Below, one piece after another: positions 27,031 through 34,432 of a stretch of 35,642 nucleotides of DNA; within the stretch, counting starts at the first letter, position 1; each line of letters begins with the position of its first letter. Made by a program: the position numbers and the translations under genes. Under the pieces are notes generated by a model. That model saw only the letters and a list, made by a program, of their open reading frames with translations, did not search any database and was not told the origin of the DNA. This DNA comes from Ruminococcus sp. (GTDB lineage: Bacteria > Bacillota > Clostridia > Oscillospirales > Ruminococcaceae): NCBI GenBank assembly GCA_029055625.1, contig JAIDCY010000098.1:1-35642 (forward strand). Direction: 5' to 3'.

Positions 27031-27031
27031 A

Positions 27032-27060
27032 AAGAGACTGTATAAAAAACAGTCCCTTTA
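27032..27060 (+). terminator. Probable intrinsic terminator of the GGDEF gene
   Basis: AAGAGACTGT (27032-27041) pairs with ACAGTCCCTT (27049-27058) with one mismatch and a 7-nt loop. The T run is short, so strength is uncertain. Confidence 0.55.
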
Positions 27061-27085
27061 ATTCATACAGGAAAGCAGAAAATAA

Positions 27086-28039
27086 TTATTTTTTCATGGC
27101 ATTAATGATACTTTCCATATTTGCATCAGTCTGGTATATAACAGGAAGTTCTGACTTGTTTTCAGGATATTCAAATTCCGTATTGTTTCTTGTTTCTTCA
27201 ACTAAAAGATGTGTGAAAAATCTTTCCCAGCTGAAAAACTCCTGACTTTCGATATAGTCAACAGGCGACTTCAGAATAGTTTTTATACGGTTGTTTTCTG
27301 CGAATATATCAGATTTAAGTATCAGCCATTCAAAACTTTCAGGCAGAAAGAAATCTGTTCTGTTATTGTTTATTGCCTTGAAATGAACAAGTTCTCTTAT
27401 CTCTGCACCAAGTGCGGAGGAATCCGCTATAACAAGTATCCTTTTATTCTTATACCTGTCAAGCAGATTAATTATACCGCTTTTTCCGTGTGATGAAATA
27501 CACCTTACCCTATATTTTTCTGTAGCCCTGGTGAACAGCTGAAATCCTGATTTGCTGTCCTCCGTTATTACAATATCATAAGGAAAATTCAATATATCCT
27601 TAACCCTGATGTTTCTGTAGATGCTTTCAAGTTTCGGATTACCATTATTTTTTATTATTTTCTTTATGCAGTCTATACTGTATGGAATCTGTGGCAGGGG
27701 TTCTCTTGTGATGAGTACGTAATAATTATCTGATTGCCTTATAGCCTGTGCGAATGCCTGAGAAGTAATGAAACGTGTACTTTCTTCAACAAATACAACG
27801 CTGTTGTGTGTATCGGAAAGTTCCTTCTTCCAGTTTCTGCCTTCAAGTACAATACAAGGTTTATCACATTTCAGAGTAACACCGCTGGATTTTCCCAGTT
27901 CTGAATAGTTCCTTACCATGTTGATTAACTTGGTTTTTCCCGTTCCGCTGTCACCTGTAATTACGGTGACATTTCTTTCAAGTATAAAGCTGAAGGTTAT
28001 GTGACTGTTCTTCACATAGATTTTAATTTTACCTTTCAT
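27086..28039 (-). CDS. Uncharacterised P-loop ATPase, partner of a DUF4869-like protein
   Basis: I do not recognise a named family. The protein has about 317 residues. It starts with a beta-rich segment and Walker A TGDSGTGKTKLI (about 30-41); VVFVEES at about 82-88 is a Walker B candidate. The segment YYVLITREPLPQIPYSID follows. The rest (about 130-317) has no known motif, but NKRILVIADSSALGAEI looks like a second alpha/beta unit. I chose ATG 28039, with GAGAGGTG six bases upstream, over GTG 28048, which lies inside that ribosome site. It overlaps the upstream gene by 11 bp. No membrane segments. The pair could be a regulatory, toxin-antitoxin-like or defence module; nothing in the sequence decides this. 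Confidence 0.65.
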   Translation of the reverse strand: MKGKIKIYVKNSHITFSFILERNVTVITGDSGTGKTKLINMVRNYSELGKSSGVTLKCDKPCIVLEGRNWKKELSDTHNSVVFVEESTRFITSQAFAQAIRQSDNYYVLITREPLPQIPYSIDCIKKIIKNNGNPKLESIYRNIRVKDILNFPYDIVITEDSKSGFQLFTRATEKYRVRCISSHGKSGIINLLDRYKNKRILVIADSSALGAEIRELVHFKAINNNRTDFFLPESFEWLILKSDIFAENNRIKTILKSPVDYIESQEFFSWERFFTHLLVEETRNNTEFEYPENKSELPVIYQTDANMESIINAMKK

Positions 28040-28490
28040 TTGTTTCACCTCTCAGATAGTGATATGCAAGCAACAGAAATTCCAGGGGGTCTGTTATAAT
28101 CTTTCTTCTTCCGTCGTTTATTACCCTGACTGCAAAATTATTACCAAAATTCATAACATGATGCAGACATACGGTTATATCAAGGTTTTCCGCCATTTCA
28201 AGCAGATATTTTGCACAATTATCACCGCAGTTTGATATATTGAATATCTTTTTAGGCTGATTGTGTATCAGTAAAAGCGTTTTAACACCTGCGGAAAGTT
28301 CTTTTGAACTGAATGTATTAAAAATATCGTTTTTTATGATGTCTTCCCCTATAACTTCGGAATCATCAATATCAGATATAATCCGCCTTGCAAAATCATC
28401 TGTTATCCATGATTTGTCATACTGATTGCGATAATATACATCTGTATTATATATTTCATTATCAAGGCTGCCAAAAAAAATCCTGAGCAT
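28029..28490 (-). CDS. DUF4869-like protein
   Basis: A soluble protein of 153 residues, upstream of and overlapping the P-loop ATPase gene. Characteristic stretches are MLRIFFGSLDNEIYNTDVYY at the N-terminus, LSAGVKTLLLIHNQPKKIFN, SNCGDNCAKYLLEMAE, and LDITVCLHHVMNFG near the end. These match my memory of the DUF4869 family of Firmicutes, whose function is unknown. It begins with ATG at 28490, with GGAGATG upstream, and a possible TATAAT lies about 45 bp further up. No catalytic motif is evident. Confidence 0.6.
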   Translation of the reverse strand: MLRIFFGSLDNEIYNTDVYYRNQYDKSWITDDFARRIISDIDDSEVIGEDIIKNDIFNTFSSKELSAGVKTLLLIHNQPKKIFNISNCGDNCAKYLLEMAENLDITVCLHHVMNFGNNFAVRVINDGRRKIITDPLEFLLLAYHYLRGETNER

Positions 28491-28574
28491 CTGAACATCT
28501 CCTTTAAATTAAGTATCACTTCTTTAACAGCAATTATACATATCGTAATATATTTAACAGATTGATTGTTCATT

Positions 28575-28601
28575 AAAAAAGAGCATATAAAAATGCTCTT
28601 G
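28575..28601 (-). terminator. Intrinsic terminator of the C39-peptidase dockerin gene
   Basis: The perfect stem AAGAGCAT (28580-28587)/ATGCTCTT (28594-28601) has a 6-nt loop, and a T run follows on the minus strand (A run 28575-28581). Confidence 0.75.
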
Positions 28602-28625
28602 TTTTCCGGGATTATGCATGATAAA

Positions 28626-29939
28626 TCAGTTTACGGAAACCGCCTGACGTCCCATCTCGTTATATCTCAGTTTGATTTTATCATAGTCATAAGCGATATT
28701 ATTATATAACGGGTCGGAGACATATATAAGTCCGTTGTCCAGGTCATAACCGGTAAGTACAACGCAATGTTCATAGGCTCGCCATTGTACCTGCTCACCT
28801 GCCGGAGTAGTCCATATGCTTGTAAGATACGATTTATGCAGATTGCCACTTGTAATCCATATCAGAACCGGTCTGTCATTATCAATATATTCAGTCAGCA
28901 GACCGTCAAAATCAGTGCCGGTAATATTACGTGCCATACTGTATGCCCCGATATTGTTTAAGTATCTGTTGGCAGTTGTGACGATACACGGGGCGTAACA
29001 ACCATACGAATATTCAGATGCGGGATTACCTGCAAAAGTCGTTCTGAAATCCGCACCATAATAAATACCGTTTTCCCAGTAAAAATCCATTTTAGGAAGA
29101 TAATTTCTTGCCATATCAGTTTTATCTGCCGGATATCCAAGATGATTAAGAAGTATTGTTAATGATGTTACTTCACAGCCTGTCGGCAGTTCCGGATTCT
29201 GTGCTATATTTTTTACATCAATAATTTTTTTGTTTTCCTTGATAACTGGTGGCGGTGGTTCTGATACGTCCGAAATCTGCCATTTTACCGTATCCGCATA
29301 ATAATCATATCGGGAAATTTCAATCTGAACCAGTAACGCCGATATAATATCTTCCTCAATATCCTGTTTTACTTCGTTCATTGATACATTAACAGATTGA
29401 TTGATATATTCAACTCCCGTTACTGTTCCGTAAAGTCCGGAAATAATATTCAGTAACAAAACGGAATTTTCAAAAAAGCCGTCATTATAAATTTCCGTAT
29501 ATCTGACAACGATTTCTTCATCAAAATATATACTCAGAAAATCTTTTAATTCGTTTACGGAACGTGCGGTAAATATTCTGTCTTCTTCATTGGAGTTAAA
29601 AAATTCTTCAGTATATCCACTGCTGAACATAGCATAACTGACGTTGAAATCTATTGATTTTTCCGTTTCAAGAAGTGATTTCTGCATTGAGCATAAATCA
29701 AATATATCAAGTCTTCCGTCATTGCAGAAGTCCGCATTTTCCCAGCTTTCAGGAGTTGAATTTTCGTCAGTAAGAAGCCATTTCTGAAACGTAACTATAT
29801 CCGACAGATTAAAAACACCGTCTGAATTGACATCGCCTGTTATATCCGTATTTTCTGCCCTGACCGGAAATGATGGTAATATTAATATACTTCCTGTAAA
29901 AATTAACATTAAAAAATATGTACTGATTTTTTTAAACAT
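28626..29939 (-). CDS. Secreted dockerin protein with C39-like cysteine peptidase domain
   Basis: A 437-residue exported protein. The signal peptide is 1-28 (hydrophobic core TYFLMLIFTGSILIL, cleavage near VRA). The dockerin is near the N-terminus (about 34-92), with loops GDVNSDGVFNLSD and ADFCNDGRLDIFD. A middle region (about 100-225) and a PPPP linker come next. The C-terminal papain-like C39_2 domain (about 240-437) has the catalytic Cys in LPTGCEVTS, the His in YEHCVVLTGYD and the Asp in YVSDPLYNN. The triad is complete, so peptidase or peptidase-like activity is expected, perhaps on the cell wall or surface proteins. A near-perfect promoter precedes it and a terminator follows: a one-gene unit. 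Placement of the dockerin at the N-terminus is unlike the usual C-terminal position. Confidence 0.87.
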   Translation of the reverse strand: MFKKISTYFLMLIFTGSILILPSFPVRAENTDITGDVNSDGVFNLSDIVTFQKWLLTDENSTPESWENADFCNDGRLDIFDLCSMQKSLLETEKSIDFNVSYAMFSSGYTEEFFNSNEEDRIFTARSVNELKDFLSIYFDEEIVVRYTEIYNDGFFENSVLLLNIISGLYGTVTGVEYINQSVNVSMNEVKQDIEEDIISALLVQIEISRYDYYADTVKWQISDVSEPPPPVIKENKKIIDVKNIAQNPELPTGCEVTSLTILLNHLGYPADKTDMARNYLPKMDFYWENGIYYGADFRTTFAGNPASEYSYGCYAPCIVTTANRYLNNIGAYSMARNITGTDFDGLLTEYIDNDRPVLIWITSGNLHKSYLTSIWTTPAGEQVQWRAYEHCVVLTGYDLDNGLIYVSDPLYNNIAYDYDKIKLRYNEMGRQAVSVN

Positions 29940-29975
29940 ATAATTTTTCTCCGATAAATATTAAAATTATTTCCC

Positions 29976-30004
29976 ATTATAACATAAAAGAATTTATTTG
30001 TCAA
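29976..30004 (-). promoter_or_regulatory. Consensus sigma-A promoter of the C39-dockerin gene
   Basis: On the minus strand a perfect TTGACA (29999-30004) and a perfect TATAAT (29976-29981) are separated by 17 bp, about 37 bp ahead of the ATG. Confidence 0.9.
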
Positions 30005-30062
30005 GTCAAAGAAAAAATTATAACAATAAACATTTCCGGAGCAGGTGAAAAATTTTTTATTA

Positions 30063-30743
30063 TCAGTTAATCTGAAAATATTTATCTAAGTCTTCCGGAG
30101 TTACCGGTTCACAACCCAGTCCGTACCTGAATACTTCTATCTCCTTGATTTCCGGTAAATTAAGTGCCTCTATATCGTTAATCATTTTGATTACGTTTTC
30201 TGCGGAACGGTTTTCAAGCATTATCTCAACAGTCTGTCTGTATGGTTTCTTTGGATATGGAGAAGTAGGATTAATATTACTATACTGCGATACCGATTTT
30301 ATATTATCCACACCCCTGAAATCGTCGGCTGTCCAGATGCGTTCCGGAACGCTGTACTGATGTTTTATTTCGATATTGATTCCGGAACTGTCAAAACGGA
30401 AGGCATCCTCAATAGTAGTCGTACAGGGTGTGAATTCGTCTACAACTATCGGACTTTTTACCGGATATTCGTCTGAACTGTTATGGATAAGCAGTTCCTT
30501 TTTCATCATGGACAGGTCAAAGATATCAAGTACGCCGTCTTCGCAGAAGTCAACCGCCTGATAGTTATTAAGTGTTACATCTTTTCCGATAATCCAGTTC
30601 TGAAACAAAGATACATCTGCAACAGTGAATTTGCCGTCACCGTTGGCATCTCCCATAATAAAATCTTCTGCCGTACTGTATGCCGGTACTAATGCCGTCG
30701 CCGTAAGCAGTACGGATATAACAGCTGATACAAATTTTTTCAT
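30063..30743 (-). CDS. Secreted dockerin protein, tandem paralogue 2
   Basis: 226 residues with a signal peptide (1-26, core AVISVLLTATALV, cleavage near STA). The dockerin (about 30-88) has GDANGDGKFTVAD and VDFCEDGVLDIFD. A C-terminal domain (about 105-226) of unknown function contains RIWTADDFRGVDNI and ENVIKMINDIEALNLPE. The protein is homologous over its whole length to the gene 19 bp upstream, and the two dockerin regions share 71 identical bases. The C-terminal domain carries no known catalytic motif. A GGAGCAGG octamer lies just past its stop. Confidence 0.85.
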   Translation of the reverse strand: MKKFVSAVISVLLTATALVPAYSTAEDFIMGDANGDGKFTVADVSLFQNWIIGKDVTLNNYQAVDFCEDGVLDIFDLSMMKKELLIHNSSDEYPVKSPIVVDEFTPCTTTIEDAFRFDSSGINIEIKHQYSVPERIWTADDFRGVDNIKSVSQYSNINPTSPYPKKPYRQTVEIMLENRSAENVIKMINDIEALNLPEIKEIEVFRYGLGCEPVTPEDLDKYFQIN

Positions 30744-30762
30744 GTTAATTACTCCTTCTTAA

Positions 30763-31332
30763 TCATATTAATCCCGGTTCCCAGCTTGTAGGTCTTACCA
30801 TATAGATTTCCTCAATGTTCAGACTTTCTATGTCGTGAATCATTTTCAGTACGTTTTCTTTACTACGTTCTTTGAGGAAAATGTGTAAAGTCTGCCTGCT
30901 CCATGCCGGTGGTGTAACATCTTGTATATAATCAATGTTTTCCACATCTTTGAAATCTTCGGCAGTCCATACACGTTTCGGATATTGTTGTTTCATGGTT
31001 ACTACTACCACGTAATTCACAAAAACATCAATACTGGTATTAATATATGGTCTGAACTCGTCGGTACAGTATTCTTTTTTCATCATGGACAGGTCAAAGA
31101 TATCAAGTACGCCGTCTTCGCAGAAGTCAACCGCCTGATAGTTATTCAGTGTTACGTCTTTTCCGATAATCCAGTTCTGAAACAGTACTACATCTGCAAC
31201 CGTAAACTTTCCGTCACCGTTTGCATCGCCCATAATTACATCTTCCGCACCGGTGGATATTCCCGTCACGTTTACCGCAGTAATTGCCGTCGCCATGACC
31301 GCAATTGCTATCCTTTTTAACTTATTTTTCAT
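30763..31332 (-). CDS. Secreted dockerin protein, tandem paralogue 1
   Basis: 189 residues, the first gene of a tandem pair. The signal peptide is about 1-29 (core IAIAVMATAITAV). The dockerin (about 33-90) is nearly identical to that of the next gene. The C-terminal domain is shorter, with RVWTAEDFKDVENI and ENVLKMIHDIESLNIEE matching its neighbour. It lacks the roughly 20-residue Thr-rich segment found after the dockerin in the paralogue. GAAAGGAGC precedes the ATG. Function unknown. Recent duplication or gene conversion is likely. Confidence 0.85.
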   Translation of the reverse strand: MKNKLKRIAIAVMATAITAVNVTGISTGAEDVIMGDANGDGKFTVADVVLFQNWIIGKDVTLNNYQAVDFCEDGVLDIFDLSMMKKEYCTDEFRPYINTSIDVFVNYVVVVTMKQQYPKRVWTAEDFKDVENIDYIQDVTPPAWSRQTLHIFLKERSKENVLKMIHDIESLNIEEIYMVRPTSWEPGLI

Positions 31333-31426
31333 AAAACAAGCTCCTTTCTGAAATTTGCGTTACATATAATAAATGTCGGTTTATTACCTGATTTTTCCGT
31401 TATTCAGAAAATTTTGTACAGATACA

Positions 31427-31476
31427 CAAAAAAATCAATGACAGACCGTACTTTATTGTACATATCTGCCATTGAT
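31427..31476 (-). terminator. Intrinsic terminator of the LRR-transglutaminase gene
   Basis: ATCAATGACAGA (31434-31445) pairs with TCTGCCATTGAT (31465-31476) with one mismatch. The loop holds a second small GTAC/GTAC pairing, and T7 follows on the minus strand. Confidence 0.7.
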
Positions 31477-31491
31477 TATATTTAATCATAT

Positions 31492-33690
31492 TCAATTATT
31501 GATTAACTGCCTGATTCTCACCAGGTCGAAAGCATCAACAACACCATCAGAATTTACGTCGGCAAGTGATAAACCGTCGGCATCCATTTCTTCCTGACAT
31601 AACAGGTATTTATTTAATTTTATCATATCTTCACTATTTATCACATTATCCTGATTCACGTCGCCCATAGTATAATTATTCTTTACTATCATTTCTCTCA
31701 TTCTTACCATATCGAAAGCATCAACAACACCGTCAAAAGTAAGGTCAGCGAGTACGAAACCGTCATAATCAATATCATTTTTATTAAGAATATTCCTTTT
31801 TAATATTACCATATCGGCAATACTTAATCTTTTATCCTGATTCACGTCCCCCATACTGTAAACACATTCCGGTAATATATTTTTCTGAAAATGATGCAGT
31901 GATGACGGTATATCTGCCGACCATTCCGCATGACTTCCGCCGGATTCTCTTAATTCCTCGTCGGATTTCAGAAACCATTCATGAGAAACCGTTTCGCCGT
32001 CGTCCCACGTTGTATCAACATGGAAGTAATTGTTACCTGCTTTTACTATGTTCCATGCGTGATTTTTGCTCTCTATATAATAAGATTCTATACCGGCTGT
32101 ATTGAATAGAATATTAGCAATTCTTGCGTAACCCTCGCATACCGTGGAATCGTTCATGAATACGGAAGCGTCATTATGGTTTTTCCTGTCCATCCCGATA
32201 CCATCATCATATACCGTATTTTCACAAATCCAGTCGTGAACAGCTTTTATTTTCTGTACGTCCGACATATTTTCATTTGTCACCTCACTGACTATTTTTT
32301 CCGCCTGTGAGATGACGTACATATTAATAAATCCCACATCATCAACGCCGAAAAAGTTACGTGATACAAAATCTTTCATATCGGGGGTGAAATCGCCGGT
32401 TGTATCGTCGAAAAGTTTTTTGTTATTTATGGTCATGAGGTCCGGACATATACTGACAGCATTTGTCATAGGTGTGCTGAGGTCTTCAACATTTATATTT
32501 TTCAGCCTGTTACAATCATAGAAACTTGCTTCATTCAACTTTGAATTTCCTTTTATAGTAGCCTCTTCCAGTGACGGACATTCAAAAAACGCCCTCGTAT
32601 TTACTACAGCATTATTCAGTTCCACATCTGATAAATACAGACAGTTACGGAAAGCATATTCTCCGACAGTTGAATCAATATCAATCTTTAAATCGGTAAT
32701 ACCTGTATTCTCAAAGGCATTTTTTCCTATATTTACTTTAGTACAGCTTTCAGGATATGGTATATAATCAAGACTTGTACAGCCTGAGAAAGTGTTATTT
32801 TGTATGGTAAAAGTTTCCGGATTTCCACGGAAGTTTATTTTACGCAGATTTTTACAGTTCTTAAATAAACCGTCATCAAGTGCATTAATATATGATGGGA
32901 GCGTTATTTCTTCAAGGTCAGAACCTGCAAACCCGAAAATCCACAAACCCGAAAACCTTACATTGTCCGGAATAGATATACTTTTTATGTTTTTTGGCAT
33001 TTTAAAGCTGTTGACTATACTCATTACATGGAGACCATCGATATACTGAGGTATAACGATTTCCGTATTATTGCCGACGTACCCTGTTATTTCCGCCGTC
33101 ATATTACCATAAGATAAATTATAAGTCCATTCGCCGTCTGTCAGGTCACGTGTTACGTCAGATGTACGCATATATTCATCTGTTACTTTGTCCTTAAATT
33201 CCGGTGGTATTTCAACAGAAGTATTTTCAAATGCGGTATCACTTATCAGTTGTATATTGTCATGAAATATAACTGTTTCCAGATTTGAACAGTCTTTAAA
33301 CATATTACTGGGGATAACGTGTAAACTTTCCGGAATGTTTACGGATACCACTGAAGAATTACTGAATACTTCCGCATCGAAATAATCTATAGTATCGGGT
33401 AACGTTACATTTTTAATATTCTGATTATCTTTGAATACATATCTGTCAATCGTTGTAACCGTATAATCAAAGAGCTGTTCAGGAATAACAATATTTTCGT
33501 CAGTACCGGTATATTTTATAAGTTCGAGTGCACTGGAACCCGGGAATGTTGGTCGGAAAAACATACCATTATATCCTATCTCTTCACGCTCATAATATTT
33601 ACTATAAGCGGAAATACTGTTGCTCAGCCCCGAAACAGTAAAAAAGTTACAGACAGTAAGAAGTGTTGCGATTATTCTGTTGAATTTCAT
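31492..33690 (-). CDS. Secreted LRR (BspA-type) and transglutaminase-like protein with two C-terminal dockerins
   Basis: 732 residues in order: signal peptide (about 1-28); BspA-like leucine-rich repeats (about 60-420, with repeated NIKNVTLPDTI, NLETVIFHDN and NLRKINFRGN units and short non-LRR interruptions); a transglutaminase/protease-like domain (about 470-590) with Cys in STVCEGYAR, His in KNHAWNIV and Asp in HVDTTWDDG, a complete triad; then two dockerins (about 613-670 and 676-732), each with two Ca loops (GDVNQDKRLSIAD/ADLTFDGVVDAFD and GDVNQDNVINSED/ADVNSDGVVDAFD). Double dockerins could bind two cohesins or give dual-mode binding. The LRR region suggests adhesion. The gene has its own promoter and terminator. 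Confidence 0.9.
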   Translation of the reverse strand: MKFNRIIATLLTVCNFFTVSGLSNSISAYSKYYEREEIGYNGMFFRPTFPGSSALELIKYTGTDENIVIPEQLFDYTVTTIDRYVFKDNQNIKNVTLPDTIDYFDAEVFSNSSVVSVNIPESLHVIPSNMFKDCSNLETVIFHDNIQLISDTAFENTSVEIPPEFKDKVTDEYMRTSDVTRDLTDGEWTYNLSYGNMTAEITGYVGNNTEIVIPQYIDGLHVMSIVNSFKMPKNIKSISIPDNVRFSGLWIFGFAGSDLEEITLPSYINALDDGLFKNCKNLRKINFRGNPETFTIQNNTFSGCTSLDYIPYPESCTKVNIGKNAFENTGITDLKIDIDSTVGEYAFRNCLYLSDVELNNAVVNTRAFFECPSLEEATIKGNSKLNEASFYDCNRLKNINVEDLSTPMTNAVSICPDLMTINNKKLFDDTTGDFTPDMKDFVSRNFFGVDDVGFINMYVISQAEKIVSEVTNENMSDVQKIKAVHDWICENTVYDDGIGMDRKNHNDASVFMNDSTVCEGYARIANILFNTAGIESYYIESKNHAWNIVKAGNNYFHVDTTWDDGETVSHEWFLKSDEELRESGGSHAEWSADIPSSLHHFQKNILPECVYSMGDVNQDKRLSIADMVILKRNILNKNDIDYDGFVLADLTFDGVVDAFDMVRMREMIVKNNYTMGDVNQDNVINSEDMIKLNKYLLCQEEMDADGLSLADVNSDGVVDAFDLVRIRQLINN

Positions 33691-33732
33691 ATGTATTTTT
33701 CCTTTCTTTTAATATATTTTCATGATAATTTC

Positions 33733-33761
33733 ATAATAGCACTATCTGTATGATTTGTCAA
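33733..33761 (-). promoter_or_regulatory. Sigma-A promoter of the LRR-transglutaminase dockerin gene
   Basis: On the minus strand TTGACA (33756-33761) and TATTAT (33733-33738) are separated by 17 bp. It lies back to back with the sigma-factor gene at 33881. Confidence 0.8.
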
Positions 33762-33880
33762 GAGCTTTATAAAAAATATTTCCGAAAAAATTTTTTTTCG
33801 TAAAGTGTCAGAAAGTCCTGTTGCATTTCGTATTAGTAAGTGAAGGAGGTAAAACGGAATCATAAAGGAGGTACCAGACT

Positions 33881-34432
33881 TTGAAGATTACAGAAGAAAA
33901 TTTTTTAAAAGAGTTACAGCGAAGGAATGAGGACGCTCTGGAATTTGTTGTAAGAAATTATGGTGGATTATTAAAGGCAGTAATTCGACGTATTTTATAC
34001 GATTATCCGGAAGATGCAGAAGAATGTTTATACGATACCGTTCTGAAGATATGGAAACATATAAATTCCTATAATAAAAAGAACAGGTTTGAAAACTGGA
34101 TTTCCGCAATTGCAAAATATACCGCTCTCGACCGATTAAGAACTATTAAAAGACTTTCACCCATGGAAGACATTGATATGTCAGCCGTTTCAGATGACAC
34201 TGTTTTTACGGGAAACGCATCATTTGATGAATTTTTTGAAGAACTTATATCATGTCTCAAAGAGGAAGACAAATTGATTTTTATAAAAATTTTCTGGTAT
34301 GGTGAGAGCGTGGACAGTCTCGCTTCACAGCTTGGAAAATCGCAGAATTTTCTTTACAAGCGTATTTCCAGAGGAAAACAAAAAATTATAAAGCATAATC
34401 CGGATTATTTCAAACAGGAGAAACGATTATGA
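33881..34432 (+). CDS. RNA polymerase sigma factor, ECF-like sigma-70 family
   Basis: 183 residues. Region 2 (about 15-90) contains EDALEFVVRNYGGLLKAVI, YPEDAEECLYDTVLKIWK and FENWISAIAKYTALDRLR. Region 4 (about 110-170) contains LKEEDKLIFIKIF and a helix-turn-helix with SLASQLGKSQNFLYKRIS. It starts with TTG at 33881, and AAAGGAGGT lies eight bases upstream. A four-base overlap (ATGA) couples it to the DUF4179-like membrane protein, its probable anti-sigma factor. It is not closely similar to the sigma factor at 12407, so the two respond to different signals (inference). Confidence 0.87.
   Translation: MKITEENFLKELQRRNEDALEFVVRNYGGLLKAVIRRILYDYPEDAEECLYDTVLKIWKHINSYNKKNRFENWISAIAKYTALDRLRTIKRLSPMEDIDMSAVSDDTVFTGNASFDEFFEELISCLKEEDKLIFIKIFWYGESVDSLASQLGKSQNFLYKRISRGKQKIIKHNPDYFKQEKRL

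Noticed and set aside
4220-30902. GGAGCAGG as a by-product of conserved Gly-Ala-Gly protein motifs
   Set aside because: Only some copies encode Gly-Ala-Gly. Others are in different frames, on the non-coding strand or in intergenic DNA.
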